Below are positions 25,991 through 34,614 of a DNA stretch of 64,000 nt, one piece after another. The DNA is taken from contig CAJTSE010000005.1 of NCBI GenBank assembly GCA_910578815.1, forward strand, positions 185,225 through 249,224, given 5' to 3'. The translations under genes and the position numbers were made by a program. The DNA comes from an uncultured Acetatifactor sp. (GTDB taxonomy: Bacteria > Bacillota > Clostridia > Lachnospirales > Lachnospiraceae). Within the stretch, counting starts at the first letter, position 1, and the number at the start of each line of letters is the position of its first letter. A model generated the notes under the pieces. It searched no databases. It worked only from the letters and a program-made list of their open reading frames with translations, and was not told the DNA's origin.

Positions 25991-26536
25991 CTACGACTCC
26001 GCCGAGCTTCTGTCCTCCAGGTCTTTCTGCAGGATGTCCAGATAAGGGACCAAAATTCCGTGCTTCTTCGGCAGAATATATTCCGGATTCAGTTCTTCAT
26101 AGCGGAAGCTTTTTCTGCCGCCTTCCTGCGCCCGATTCCAGAAGAAAAGCAGCATATCCAGAGCAAGGTAAAATAAAATGTCCTTATGAGTATAGTAAAT
26201 CAGGAAGAAGGCCACTCCCCCCTGCTTTTCAAAACGCTGCATAAACTCCACCTGATGAGGATGTATGTTTTGCAGGGCGAAGGTATCCGCGGCGCACTCC
26301 TTGGCGTCAAAGCAGACCGGAATTCCCTGCACCGCCCCGATATAATCCACGGTACTTTTCTGCTCGAAATAAGCCAGGGTGATCTGCCGATGCTCTTTAT
26401 CCATTTTAATGGGGGTGATGGGGGTGGGAACCTTTTGGATCAGTGCCAGCCCCGCTTCGGCATATTTTTCATTTGTACGGTTAATCATGTCCTCCAAAGT
26501 GGACCCTCTTAAGCCCCTTGTTTTCCATGTGGCCAT
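25991..26536 (-). CDS. recU: Holliday junction resolvase RecU
   Basis: Gram-positive junction-specific endonuclease acting with RuvAB in recombination and chromosome segregation. 181 aa. Signature blocks are present: RGLRGSTLEDMINRTNEKY at the N-terminus, then QKSTVDYIG with the catalytic Asp, IPVCFDAKE with Asp and Glu-Lys, and the HQVEFM region. AGGAGACAAG lies before ATG 26536. In Bacillus recU pairs with ponA; here it stands next to an acetyltransferase, with the ruvAB genes elsewhere in this window. Confidence 0.93.
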   Translation of the reverse strand: MATWKTRGLRGSTLEDMINRTNEKYAEAGLALIQKVPTPITPIKMDKEHRQITLAYFEQKSTVDYIGAVQGIPVCFDAKECAADTFALQNIHPHQVEFMQRFEKQGGVAFFLIYYTHKDILFYLALDMLLFFWNRAQEGGRKSFRYEELNPEYILPKKHGILVPYLDILQKDLEDRSSAES

Positions 26537-26563
26537 TGGTATCTTGTCTCCTGCTTTCGGCTT

Positions 26564-27001
26564 TTATACGTTTAACTTCATGCCAACTTCATTTCCTACG
26601 ATCTCTCCGGTTTCACGAAATCCCATTGACGTATAAAGCTTTTTGGCAACGTGATTTGCTGCATAATAGGCGGTATAAATCTCTTTTACCTGAAAACGGT
26701 CAATCAAATAATCAATACCCAGCTTTAACGCTTTTCGACCATAACCCTTATTTTGAAATTTTTCATCAATCAGGAATTTCCATAAGGTATAATACCCCTC
26801 AGCCTCATAATATCCCAGCATAATGAAGCCCACCATAACATTATCTGCGTAAATGGCAAAAGGGAAAGCAGTATCATAATAAATCCATGCCTGCGCCAGC
26901 GAGTGGACAGTTGAAGAAACATAATTCTTTTGGCTGTCAGCAACCTTTAAACCAAGGCATTCTTCATAATTATCTTTTGTAATCTTTCTTAATTCAACCA
27001 T
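26564..27001 (-). CDS. GNAT-family N-acetyltransferase
   Basis: 145 aa acetyltransferase of the GNAT fold. The acetyl-CoA pyrophosphate-binding motif A is LIDEKFQNKGYGRKALK (Q-x-x-G-x-G/A pattern QNKGYG), followed by the motif B region YAANHVAKKLYTSMGF with the conserved Ala-x-x-Leu-Tyr-x-x-x-Gly-Phe. The size and the sequence WKFLIDEKFQ resemble diamine/spermidine acetyltransferases, but the substrate cannot be fixed. ATG 27001 is preceded by GGAAAGGG. Confidence 0.85.
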   Translation of the reverse strand: MVELRKITKDNYEECLGLKVADSQKNYVSSTVHSLAQAWIYYDTAFPFAIYADNVMVGFIMLGYYEAEGYYTLWKFLIDEKFQNKGYGRKALKLGIDYLIDRFQVKEIYTAYYAANHVAKKLYTSMGFRETGEIVGNEVGMKLNV

Positions 27002-27043
27002 CCATATCCCTTTCCGTTTCTGCCTTTTTTAGAAGCTAATTAT

Positions 27044-27329
27044 TTATTCCTTGTCATTTTGCTTCCTCAAAGACAAAGCTTTAAGATACTCCTTTATTTC
27101 TTCCCTATCATTTTCCGTATCCCCCACCAACGGTATCGAGATGAACACATAAGCTTTAATATTGCAGGCTTATAAACTTTTGTTAATCTATAATTTTCAA
27201 TATATTCAAAGCGGCTAATGATTTCAATATATCTATGTCCATGTCGCGGCAGACCAATTACAGCAATATTTTCATAAGCGTCACCCCATAATCCTCTGCC
27301 CTCTTTGATATTGCTGCAATTTCAATCAT
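27044..27329 (-). pseudogene. Frameshifted hypothetical gene
   Basis: Reading the minus strand, three consecutive frames join into one protein of about 95 aa if two single-base lesions are corrected: an ATG at 27329 (its ATG overlaps the stop of the pseudouridine synthase gene), a shift near 27305-27312, a long segment reading GLWGDAYENIAVIGLPRHG and IEIISRFEYIENYRLTKVYK, a second shift near 27150, and an ending reading FISIPLVGDTENDREEIKEY with stop at 27044. No frame covers it alone. I do not recognise the family. It explains the otherwise gene-free 320-base gap. Confidence 0.55.
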
Positions 27330-28452
27330 AATAATCACCTGCGCCAAGTCCCAGTTTATTCGAAATCTTCAGAAATATCCGAGGGTAAGGGGCCAGAAAC
27401 GTTTTCCCTGTTTTCGCGCTCTCTGCACCCACGGCCGTTATATCAGCGTCCTCCATATCAGCATTTTCCATATCAGGAAACTCTACCCTGTATGCGTGAA
27501 GCAGCTGATATTGCAGGTTAAACCTCTCCCTGAAATAGCGGTTGACTTTAGCGTCTCCGTATTTGGCATCTCCGATCAGCGGATGTCCGATGGCTGCCAG
27601 GTGGGCGCGGATCTGATGGGTTTTGCCGGTGATCAGGTTTACTTCCAATAAAGTGTAACCGCCTGACACGGCCAGCGGGTGGCAGATGGTTTCAATGTAA
27701 TTCTGCGTTGCTCCTGCTTTTAAAGCTTTTTCTGCGGACGGTGTTTTTAGACTAATCTGCACCTTGTTTTTTACCGGGTCCTTTTCCAGGTATCCGCGAA
27801 GCGTCAGCTCCTTACTGATTTCTCCCACACAGACAGTCCGGTAAATTTTCCGGAGGCGTTTTTCCCTGATACAGCGGCTGAGGTACTGGGAGCCTGCCAG
27901 AGATTTTCCGCAGAGCACAATGCCGCTGGTATTGCGGTCCAGGCGGTTACAGACGGAAGGCTTAAAGGTGCGCAGCTCTTCCGGGGAAATACCGTCCTTT
28001 TCCAAAAGATAACCGATCAGCCATTCATTCAGACTGATGTCGGAAGCGGAAGCTTTCTGGGAAAGAATACCTGCCGGTTTGTCGGCGAGCAATATATCAT
28101 CATCCTCATATAAAACCGAAATTTCGGAGTCTGACAATGTGTGGTAAGCTCGGATGTATTCCGCAGCCGGGGCTCGGCCGGCTTCCCGATCTTTGGCATG
28201 CTCCCGCGAAGGCGGCGCTTCCCAGGTATTGCACCCTGTCATTTTGGCAAAGGTTTCCTGAGAAAAGAAAAAAGAGAGACTGTCTCCCACAAAGAGGATT
28301 TCCCCGCCCTCTGCCCGTTTCCCGTTGAGGGTAATATTCTTCTTGCGAAGCATCTTATACAAAAAGCCGGTTCCTGCCGCAGGCATGAACTTACGCAGGA
28401 ACTTATCCAGCCGTTGCCCGGCCTGATTCTTTTCAATGGTTACAGACTGCAT
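27322..28452 (-). CDS. RluA-family RNA pseudouridine synthase with S4 domain
   Basis: 376 aa. An N-terminal S4-like RNA-binding domain (about 8-75; GQRLDKFLRKF, ITLNGKRAEGGEIL) precedes the pseudouridine synthase core. The catalytic aspartate is in CNRLDRNTSG; other core motifs are LLADKPAGILS, GKTHQIRAHLAAIGHPLIGD and LLHAYRVEF. It resembles RluC/RluD-type enzymes that modify 23S rRNA, though tRNA targets are possible. A 15-bp in-frame repeat near the 3' end (27441-27470) encodes DMENA/DMEDA, an acidic run not seen in the family core. ATG 28452 follows GGAAGG. Confidence 0.9.
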   Translation of the reverse strand: MQSVTIEKNQAGQRLDKFLRKFMPAAGTGFLYKMLRKKNITLNGKRAEGGEILFVGDSLSFFFSQETFAKMTGCNTWEAPPSREHAKDREAGRAPAAEYIRAYHTLSDSEISVLYEDDDILLADKPAGILSQKASASDISLNEWLIGYLLEKDGISPEELRTFKPSVCNRLDRNTSGIVLCGKSLAGSQYLSRCIREKRLRKIYRTVCVGEISKELTLRGYLEKDPVKNKVQISLKTPSAEKALKAGATQNYIETICHPLAVSGGYTLLEVNLITGKTHQIRAHLAAIGHPLIGDAKYGDAKVNRYFRERFNLQYQLLHAYRVEFPDMENADMEDADITAVGAESAKTGKTFLAPYPRIFLKISNKLGLGAGDYYD

Positions 28453-28562
28453 GAATGCCGCCTTCCTATCCGATATTTTATAATCCTTTACTGTGTTTTA
28501 CCGCATTACCTTTCACTATATTTATGGCATTTCACTGTTTAAAGGACTGCAATTCACGGCAA

Positions 28563-29147
28563 TCACAGCATGACACTTTTCAAGGTTTCAATCACTGCAG
28601 AAGTTTTGTTTCCCTCTTCTTCCAACGACTGCATCTGGTCCAGACGCTCCAGATATTTAGGCAGACTGACAAAAATTTTCACTGTCGCCTCCTTATGGCC
28701 GTCCAGCCTTAACAGATCGCTGATATGTTTATAAAAATCATTTTCAGGGAAGTCAGCATCTTCCGAAAATCCGCAAATAGTATTGCCACGCACGGCCAAA
28801 TGGCTGACCCGGAAATTCTTTTTATAGGAGGTAAAAACACAGTCGAACAACACAGCAAGCCCGGCACTGTGTTCTTTAATTTTTTGCGCACAATCCGGCG
28901 CGCAGCTTTTGAATCGCAGGAACATAATGGCGCCGACAGCGCTTTTACTTGCGGGCAGGCAGCCTAAGACCGCCACCACGGTTAAAAGATTGAGCCGGCT
29001 TTTTGTCTGAATCATCCCGGCAATAAAAAGCGCGGCGGATATACCGAAATAAAGCAGGGTACGTGCAATCTCGTATTTCTTCTGGGTGTCTAAGTAGTTT
29101 TCCGTCCCTTTTGCACCATAAGTGGTAAACAGGCGTTTAATCTGCAT
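28563..29147 (-). CDS. Conserved-looking two-TM protein of unknown function
   Basis: 194 aa protein. Residues 1-25 are charged, two hydrophobic helices follow (about 28-47 and 53-77), and the remaining 115 residues form a soluble domain with mixed charge. No catalytic motif is apparent. The start overlaps the stop of the SDR gene by 11 bases, so the two are likely translated together. I do not recognise a named family. Confidence 0.7.
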   Translation of the reverse strand: MQIKRLFTTYGAKGTENYLDTQKKYEIARTLLYFGISAALFIAGMIQTKSRLNLLTVVAVLGCLPASKSAVGAIMFLRFKSCAPDCAQKIKEHSAGLAVLFDCVFTSYKKNFRVSHLAVRGNTICGFSEDADFPENDFYKHISDLLRLDGHKEATVKIFVSLPKYLERLDQMQSLEEEGNKTSAVIETLKSVML

Positions 29148-29919
29148 ACTGCTGTCCTTTCTTCATATGATTCATAATCGTTAAAATGACCCTGTGAGGT
29201 ACTGCTTTGGAAAGCAGATGCAGTCCCTTAACAGGAAGGCTGCAGACGGACAACTCCCGTCCAAAATAAGAATCCCGCAGGGCCAGACGGACCACCCGCT
29301 CCGGGCTTACCGTCACCAGCTTCTTTATAGCCAGGGTTCCGCCGTCCTGCCCTGCCTTTTCCAGAAAGGGCGTGTCCACCGGCCCCGGACAGACGCTGGT
29401 CACCCGGATGCCAAGAGGCCGCAGTTCTTCCGCAAGGGCTCTGGAAAAACTTAAGACATAGGCTTTGCAGGCAGCATACACGGCAAATCCAGGCTGTGGA
29501 ATAAAAGCAGCACCGGAAGCCATTTGTATAATGCGGCTTCCCCTTCGCATAAAGGGAATCATACGGTGGGTAAGCTCCGTCAGAGCCAGACAGTTCAAGC
29601 GAATCATGCTGAGTACCTTTTCCCGTTCCTGACGGACAAAGTCCCCGGTCAATCCTTCTCCTGCACAGTTAATCAGCATTCTTACAACGGCGTTTTCAGC
29701 CCTGACTGCATGTTCTAGAAGGTCCATCTGTATGCTGTCCGTTAAATCCGTAGGAAAAAGCCTTACTTTGTGGTGCAGATCTTCTGCCGCCCTTTGCAGC
29801 TTATCCCTTCCTCTGGCCGCCAGCCAGAATTCATCAATGTTGGAAAAATAAGGGTCCATCTGCCGGACATATTCCAGGCCGATTCCCGATGAGGCTCCTG
29901 TGATGATTACAATGTTCAT
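29137..29919 (-). CDS. Short-chain dehydrogenase/reductase
   Basis: About 260 aa classical SDR oxidoreductase. The Rossmann dinucleotide motif TGASSGIG lies at residues 8-15, the NAG-type motif is INCAGEG, the catalytic Ser is in IQMASGAAF and the YxxxK pair in YAACKAY. The PGPVDTPF segment after the active site is typical. Substrate is unknown; bacterial relatives act on lipids or sugars. The start is uncertain: ATG 29919 gives the standard N-terminus (MNIVIITGASS), ATG 29931 is an alternative, and neither has a strong ribosome binding site. Confidence 0.85.
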   Translation of the reverse strand: MNIVIITGASSGIGLEYVRQMDPYFSNIDEFWLAARGRDKLQRAAEDLHHKVRLFPTDLTDSIQMDLLEHAVRAENAVVRMLINCAGEGLTGDFVRQEREKVLSMIRLNCLALTELTHRMIPFMRRGSRIIQMASGAAFIPQPGFAVYAACKAYVLSFSRALAEELRPLGIRVTSVCPGPVDTPFLEKAGQDGGTLAIKKLVTVSPERVVRLALRDSYFGRELSVCSLPVKGLHLLSKAVPHRVILTIMNHMKKGQQYAD

Positions 29920-30010
29920 AGTTTTTCTCATTTCTGCGTTGTTTTTTGCGCATATTTTCAATCTTACATCCCTTTGCTCATAAATCATTTACGCTCGGCA
30001 ACCGTAATGC

Positions 30011-30670
30011 TTATGAAATAAGTTCATGATAATCCCGGATATAATAATCTGCAAGCTTATTTTTTCTGTCTCTGTCATGGGCAGAATAAGCGTCCTCCAC
30101 CGCACAGACCCTCATGCCTGCCGCTTTCCCTGCCAGGATGCCGGGGACAATATCCTCAAAGACAAGACATCTTGAAGGCTCCGTTTTTAAGGCTGCAGCC
30201 GCTGCCAGATAAATATCGGGCGCCGGCTTTCCCTTCGGCACATCGCAGCCCGTCATAATGCAGGAAAAGTGGTTTAAGAGGCCGTGAGCGCTCACCACGT
30301 TTGTCACCAGCTCTCTGGAATTGCTGGTGGCTATTCCCAATAGAATGCCATTACTTTGACAATGGGCTAAAAAATCAGGAATTCCCGGCTTTAAGGGAAC
30401 CTCGTTAGCATATTTGTCCCAGGCCATTCGGTTCCAGGTTTCCTTTATTTTATCTAAGGAGTCTGTGATGGGGAAATTTTCCTTGAAATAGACGGCAGTT
30501 TCACTAAAACTCATACCCTCGATTTTGAATTGCAGGTCCTCCGGCAGGGTAATGCCGAATCGTCCCAGATATTCAATATCAATGGCCCGCCACAGCCACA
30601 TGGAATCCACCAGCGAGCCGTCCAGGTCAAATATCACCGCGTCTATATCCCTTAACATTTCATGCTTCAT
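30011..30670 (-). CDS. HAD-superfamily phosphatase/phosphoglucomutase-like
   Basis: 219 aa haloacid dehalogenase-like hydrolase with an alpha-helical cap (subclass I, beta-phosphoglucomutase type). Motif I is FDLDGSLVDS with the nucleophile Asp, motif II the Ser in IATSNS, motif III the Lys in PKGKPAPD and motif IV the acidic pair in VFEDIVPG. It probably dephosphorylates or isomerises a sugar phosphate or another small metabolite. Its start overlaps the end of the upstream pseudouridine synthase gene by 11 bases. Confidence 0.88.
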   Translation of the reverse strand: MKHEMLRDIDAVIFDLDGSLVDSMWLWRAIDIEYLGRFGITLPEDLQFKIEGMSFSETAVYFKENFPITDSLDKIKETWNRMAWDKYANEVPLKPGIPDFLAHCQSNGILLGIATSNSRELVTNVVSAHGLLNHFSCIMTGCDVPKGKPAPDIYLAAAAALKTEPSRCLVFEDIVPGILAGKAAGMRVCAVEDAYSAHDRDRKNKLADYYIRDYHELIS

Positions 30671-31364
30671 AAAGAATCTTTACCTCTTCCTCTGTTAATT
30701 CTCTGTATTCTCCCGGCTGCAGGGCCTCATCCAGCGTCAAAGGCCCGAAAGAAATACGCCTTAAAGCCGTGACCTCATTATCTACCGCTTTCATCATCCG
30801 CTTTACCTGATGAAATTTTCCTTCCTGAATCGTAAGCAGAATCTGGTTTTCAGCTTTCGTGGGCAGTACCTTCGCAGGCAGTGTCAGACGTTCTTCCCCA
30901 ATGTCCACACCCTGCTCCAGACGACATATTTCTTCACCGGACAAGCCGTGCTTTATGCTGACAAGGTAGGTCTTGTCCACATGCTTTTTAGGGGAAAGCA
31001 GCCGGTGCGCCAGCTCGCCGTCGTTGGTCAACAGCAGAAAGCCTTCCGTATCCTTATCCAGCCGTCCTACGGGAAAAAGATCCGGACGTCTGTCCTGCGG
31101 CGCTAAAAGCTCCATAACGGTGGGGGACATTTTATCCTCTGTGGCACAGATTAAGCCCTGCGGTTTGTTCAGCATGTAATAGAAATACCGCTGGTAAGAA
31201 AGCTTCTGTCCCCTGACACAGACCATATCCGCATTTTCATGAATCTTACAGTCAACTTCCTTTGCGGTCAGGCCGTTTACCGTCACTGCTCCCCGCCGGA
31301 TCAGCTCTTTGACCTCACTGCGGCTTCCCATATTCATTTCACATAAAAATTTGTCCAGACGCAT
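30660..31364 (-). CDS. RsuA/RluB-family rRNA pseudouridine synthase
   Basis: 234 aa. An S4 domain (MRLDKFLCEMNMGSRSEV) at residues 1-60 precedes the small-subunit-type pseudouridine synthase domain with catalytic Asp in VGRLDKDTEGFLLLTNDG and the KVLPTK/EGKFHQVKRM region. The size fits RsuA, which modifies U516 of 16S rRNA; RluB/RluE paralogues are similar. ATG 31364 has GAAGGA eight bases upstream and matches the family N-terminus; an upstream in-frame start adds 11 unlikely residues. Confidence 0.9.
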   Translation of the reverse strand: MRLDKFLCEMNMGSRSEVKELIRRGAVTVNGLTAKEVDCKIHENADMVCVRGQKLSYQRYFYYMLNKPQGLICATEDKMSPTVMELLAPQDRRPDLFPVGRLDKDTEGFLLLTNDGELAHRLLSPKKHVDKTYLVSIKHGLSGEEICRLEQGVDIGEERLTLPAKVLPTKAENQILLTIQEGKFHQVKRMMKAVDNEVTALRRISFGPLTLDEALQPGEYRELTEEEVKILYEA

Positions 31365-31440
31365 CTTGAAATCCTTCAATTTATTTGCTGTTCTCATGTT
31401 TTACTTGGAAATTTACCGATTCTGTTTTGGCATTCACCTG

Positions 31441-31485
31441 TATTTCATATACCTGCATTTCATATATCTTCATTTCATATATTGT
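31441..31485. repeat. Three tandem copies of a 15-bp unit
   Basis: TATTTCATATACCTG (31441-31455) and two similar units (31456-31470, 31471-31485) sit between the divergent rsuA-like and ylbJ genes, just 16 bases before ylbJ. Confidence 0.75.
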
Positions 31486-31501
31486 AAAAATGCTTCCTTA
31501 A

Positions 31502-32470
31502 ATGCAGAGAAATCCTGTCATGAAATTTATTATCTTCCTTTTTCTGATTCTGACAATATGTATCCTGAGTCATTCTTCCCTAAGTCTGACTTATGCTTCT
31601 TTGGGACTGGATCTTTGGCTTCATAAAATGGTCCCTTCACTTTTGCCCTTTATGATTCTTTCAGGTATCATGGTCCGGCTGAAGCTGACGGAAAAAATGG
31701 CAGGGGTACTTTATCCTGTGATTGGTCCGCTGTATAGGGTTAGAAAAAACGTAGTCTACTGTATGGCACTGGGATTTCTCTGCGGCTTTCCCATGGGAGC
31801 AAGGGTTACCGGGGATCTTTATGAGAGAGAAATGCTGACCAGGCAGGAGGCCGAATATTTGCTGGCCTTCTGTAATAATATCGGACCGGTATATTTTTGC
31901 AGTTTCGTCCTGCCGTTATTAGGCAGGAAGCTGGTTTTTCCTTATCTGTTCGGTATGTACGGAATCCCCCTGCTTTATGGGCTTGCGCTGCGTTACACGG
32001 TTTACAGGGATCTGCCCGCAGGTGGAAGAGCTTTACCTGCTTCACGTATGGGAGAGCTTCGCTGCTGCTCCTTGGTAACGGATGAGCTGCCCCAAAGCGG
32101 TCTGCTGGAAGCAGTCAACCAATCCGTGCAGGCTTCCCTGCATAGCATGCTGCTGCTTGGCGGATACATGATATTGTTTAACCTGTTAAATCTGCCCTTT
32201 CATATTCTGCTGGGCAGAGAGCCTGCTCTGCTTTCTCCAGTGCTGGAAATCACAGGTGGTCTTTCCATGCTGGGAGGCGGTCTGCCTCTTTTCAGCCTGC
32301 TGGCTCTTTCCTTCGGCGGTCTTTCCTGCATCGCACAGACCTACAGCTGTATCAGTGCCACGGATCTCAAACTGGACGGGTACATTCGCCATAAAGTGAT
32401 TCTCACTCTGCTGTGCGGCGCCTTTTATCTTTGCTGGTTTCTGTTAGCCCCGGCTTCGTTTCTGCTCTGA
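31502..32470 (+). CDS. ylbJ: YlbJ-family sporulation membrane protein
   Basis: 322 aa polytopic membrane protein of the YlbJ (SpoVV) family, with about eight hydrophobic helices. Diagnostic blocks are GFLCGFPMGARVTGDLYE, EAEYLLAFCNNIGPVYFC and the C-terminal LSFGGLSCIAQT, which form the nucleoside-recognition/GATE fold. In Bacillus the protein is made in the mother cell under sigma-E and moves dipicolinic acid across the outer forespore membrane. The ribosome binding site at ATG 31502 is weak; ATG 31520 is an alternative start. It converges on the amidase gene with a 46-base overlap. Confidence 0.9.
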   Translation: MQRNPVMKFIIFLFLILTICILSHSSLSLTYASLGLDLWLHKMVPSLLPFMILSGIMVRLKLTEKMAGVLYPVIGPLYRVRKNVVYCMALGFLCGFPMGARVTGDLYEREMLTRQEAEYLLAFCNNIGPVYFCSFVLPLLGRKLVFPYLFGMYGIPLLYGLALRYTVYRDLPAGGRALPASRMGELRCCSLVTDELPQSGLLEAVNQSVQASLHSMLLLGGYMILFNLLNLPFHILLGREPALLSPVLEITGGLSMLGGGLPLFSLLALSFGGLSCIAQTYSCISATDLKLDGYIRHKVILTLLCGAFYLCWFLLAPASFLL

Positions 32471-33930
32471 GGCGCGGAGCGGCTCTGATGTTCTTTTCTC
32501 ATCTGAGGTGCAGTATTACTTTGGAGCGCAATGCGGTCTTGCGCTTCTCGCCTGTTCAATCGTCTGCGCTTCTTACGATTGTGGTAAGCAATGCCTTGTG
32601 AAACCAAAAGAATCACAAATAGAAGCATCACAATCACAAGGCAGACCTCCAGAAAAGTAATAAAGCTGACCGGTTTTGGGGAAGCAGACACAGCACTGCC
32701 CAAGACAGCCTCCAGGTCCGAATCTTCGGGAAAGCCATTCTTCGCTGCGGCATCTGTGTCTGAACCTTCTGCTCCCAAACTGTCCGGTCCCTGCATTTCC
32801 TGCTCACCCGAAGCAGATGCGCCGGGAGCGGAATTTGACTCTTCCCCGTAGAAAAAAGTTTCCGGGCTCTCATAGCAGTTGCTGTCGGTGTAAGGATCAA
32901 ACATATTGTAGGCGCGCACGATAACAGAAGGCTTTACACCGGACGGAATGGGAATGGTCAGGATAAAAGTATCGTTATAGGTGCCTGACAGCACATTACT
33001 GCCCGGCCACATATTCCTTTCGCTGAAGGTTACTCCGCCGTCAATGCTGTAGGTATAGTATAAAAGAGGAGAATCATAGTCAGCCGCGGATACGGTAAGG
33101 GATAATGTCCCGTTCTCATAATCTGCCGACGCAAATTCTATCTGGCAGACGTCCGGCGGTGTCTCATCCCGAAACGTAGACGGGACGGGAACACTTTCGC
33201 TTACCTCTTTCAAGGAATAATTTGAGTAGTCCACGTTTAACGTACTGCTCTTTAAGCCGAAATATTTTGCAATAGCTGTGGCATCTTCTTTGCCAAAGCG
33301 GATTAGATCTTCCTCACTGTCACAATATCCTCGATCTCTGTCTTCGTCTACATGGCAGTGTTCGATAATGACGGCAGGAATGTCCAAGGCGACGGTTTCC
33401 CGAATAATGGCATAATATTCCCCCCGATCACCCTGACGGGTCTTGATTCCTCTGATGAAAAGTCCCTGCTCCTGCATTCCTGAAAGAAGCTCATAGCCAA
33501 TCTGATAGCCATAGTTATTGAAAGGAGCCGTAAGGGGCACCCAGACCTCGGAGCCGAACAGTTCATGGTATTCCGACGCGTTATAATGAATACTAAACAG
33601 AAAATCCGCGTTCACACTCTTGGCAAAAGCTGCCCGTTCCTGAAAGGATACGTCCGTATCAACGGTACGTGTCAGGTAAACTTCTACGTTATCATACAGA
33701 CTTAGTTCGTCATACAGGGCCTGGGCAGTGACCATATCCATATATTTTTCGTCCCAGATTCCGCCTGCCTGGGTACCCAGATTCTCGCCTCCATGGCCCG
33801 GATCTATAACAATTACGGGATTTTTTTCCAAGGGCTGAAGCCTTTCTGCCGCGGACACTTCACTGCTTAGCAGGAAGGAAATGATCAGGGAAAAAATGAC
33901 GGCAGTACAGGTTATTTTTTGAAGCTTCAT
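32425..33930 (-). CDS. N-acetylmuramoyl-L-alanine amidase (Amidase_3), membrane-anchored
   Basis: 501 aa peptidoglycan amidase that cleaves between MurNAc and the stem peptide. A signal peptide (about 1-28) leads into the Amidase_3 domain (about 38-225), with zinc ligands His in IDPGHGG, Glu in WDEKY, His in FSIHYNAS and the catalytic Glu in IIEHCHV. A beta-rich middle region (about 260-370) follows, then an acidic Ser/Ala linker, a membrane helix (about 430-455) and a very basic tail (KKRRRLNRRE). Its anchored C-terminus is unusual for amidases of this type and keeps the enzyme at the membrane. GGAAAGG precedes ATG 33930. Confidence 0.88.
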   Translation of the reverse strand: MKLQKITCTAVIFSLIISFLLSSEVSAAERLQPLEKNPVIVIDPGHGGENLGTQAGGIWDEKYMDMVTAQALYDELSLYDNVEVYLTRTVDTDVSFQERAAFAKSVNADFLFSIHYNASEYHELFGSEVWVPLTAPFNNYGYQIGYELLSGMQEQGLFIRGIKTRQGDRGEYYAIIRETVALDIPAVIIEHCHVDEDRDRGYCDSEEDLIRFGKEDATAIAKYFGLKSSTLNVDYSNYSLKEVSESVPVPSTFRDETPPDVCQIEFASADYENGTLSLTVSAADYDSPLLYYTYSIDGGVTFSERNMWPGSNVLSGTYNDTFILTIPIPSGVKPSVIVRAYNMFDPYTDSNCYESPETFFYGEESNSAPGASASGEQEMQGPDSLGAEGSDTDAAAKNGFPEDSDLEAVLGSAVSASPKPVSFITFLEVCLVIVMLLFVILLVSQGIAYHNRKKRRRLNRREAQDRIALQSNTAPQMRKEHQSRSAPQSRNEAGANRNQQR

Positions 33931-33960
33931 ATAAAATCCTTTCCGGTTATTTACAATTTA

Positions 33961-34008
33961 GTAAAAACAAACCGGTTCTCAAAGAAACTTCCTTGGAAAA
34001 CCGGTTTT
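33961..34008 (-). terminator. Rho-independent terminator
   Basis: AAACCGGTT (33969-33977) pairs with AACCGGTTT (33999-34007) around a 21-base loop; on the minus strand a T-run (GTTTTTAC) follows. It ends the topoisomerase-rsmD-coaD-coiled-coil run before the amidase gene. Confidence 0.8.
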
Positions 34009-34011
34009 GCG

Positions 34012-34614
34012 TCAGATCACATCCAGATTTTCACCGCTTCCTGCTTCCCCGATGCCAAGGTCTTCAAATTCCTCTTCCGTGGGATGCAGGGCCTGACGGT
34101 TAGATTGAATCAGGTCCTTGTACTGATTGAGGGAACCAAGAAGATTCTGATAGTTGGCATTGGAAGCGTTGATGGCGGAAACAATAATGTTCTCAAGATC
34201 CGCCAGCCGATCCTCCGTATACTGTGCCGCATACATGCGCAGTTCGTTGGCTTCTATGGTAGCCTTATCCAATATTTCCTGAGCCTGCTGTGAAGCCATA
34301 CTTACTACCACATTGGCCTGAGCATATGCCTGCTGCATGATTTCGTGCTCGCTGATCAATTCATTAGTATGGACCGTAGCATCGTTGATCAGTTTTTCAG
34401 CCTTTTCCCTGGCGTCGTTTAAAATCGCCTCCTTATTGCTGATGATCTTTTGGTAACGTTTGATTTCATCGGGAGTTTTCATGCGCAGCTCGCGGATCAG
34501 CTCATCTATATCATCTTTATTTACAATGATTTCCGAATTGGACATGAACTTGGGCTTGCAGCTCTCAATATATTCTTCCAGCTCATCTATTATCTGCTCT
34601 ATTCTGCTGCTCAT
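34012..34614 (-). CDS. Coiled-coil protein of DivIVA/ATPase-stalk-like composition
   Basis: 200 aa soluble protein, mostly predicted alpha-helical coiled coil from about 5 to 175 (for example IEQIIDELEEYIESCKPK, AILNDAREKAEKLINDA), with an acidic C-terminal tail. Database annotations for similar clostridial genes are usually ATPase or V-type ATPase subunit H-like, based only on coiled-coil composition. The likely role is structural, perhaps in division or membrane organisation. ATG 34614 has AAGGAG eight bases upstream; it overlaps the end of coaD by 32 bases. Confidence 0.75.
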   Translation of the reverse strand: MSSRIEQIIDELEEYIESCKPKFMSNSEIIVNKDDIDELIRELRMKTPDEIKRYQKIISNKEAILNDAREKAEKLINDATVHTNELISEHEIMQQAYAQANVVVSMASQQAQEILDKATIEANELRMYAAQYTEDRLADLENIIVSAINASNANYQNLLGSLNQYKDLIQSNRQALHPTEEEFEDLGIGEAGSGENLDVI

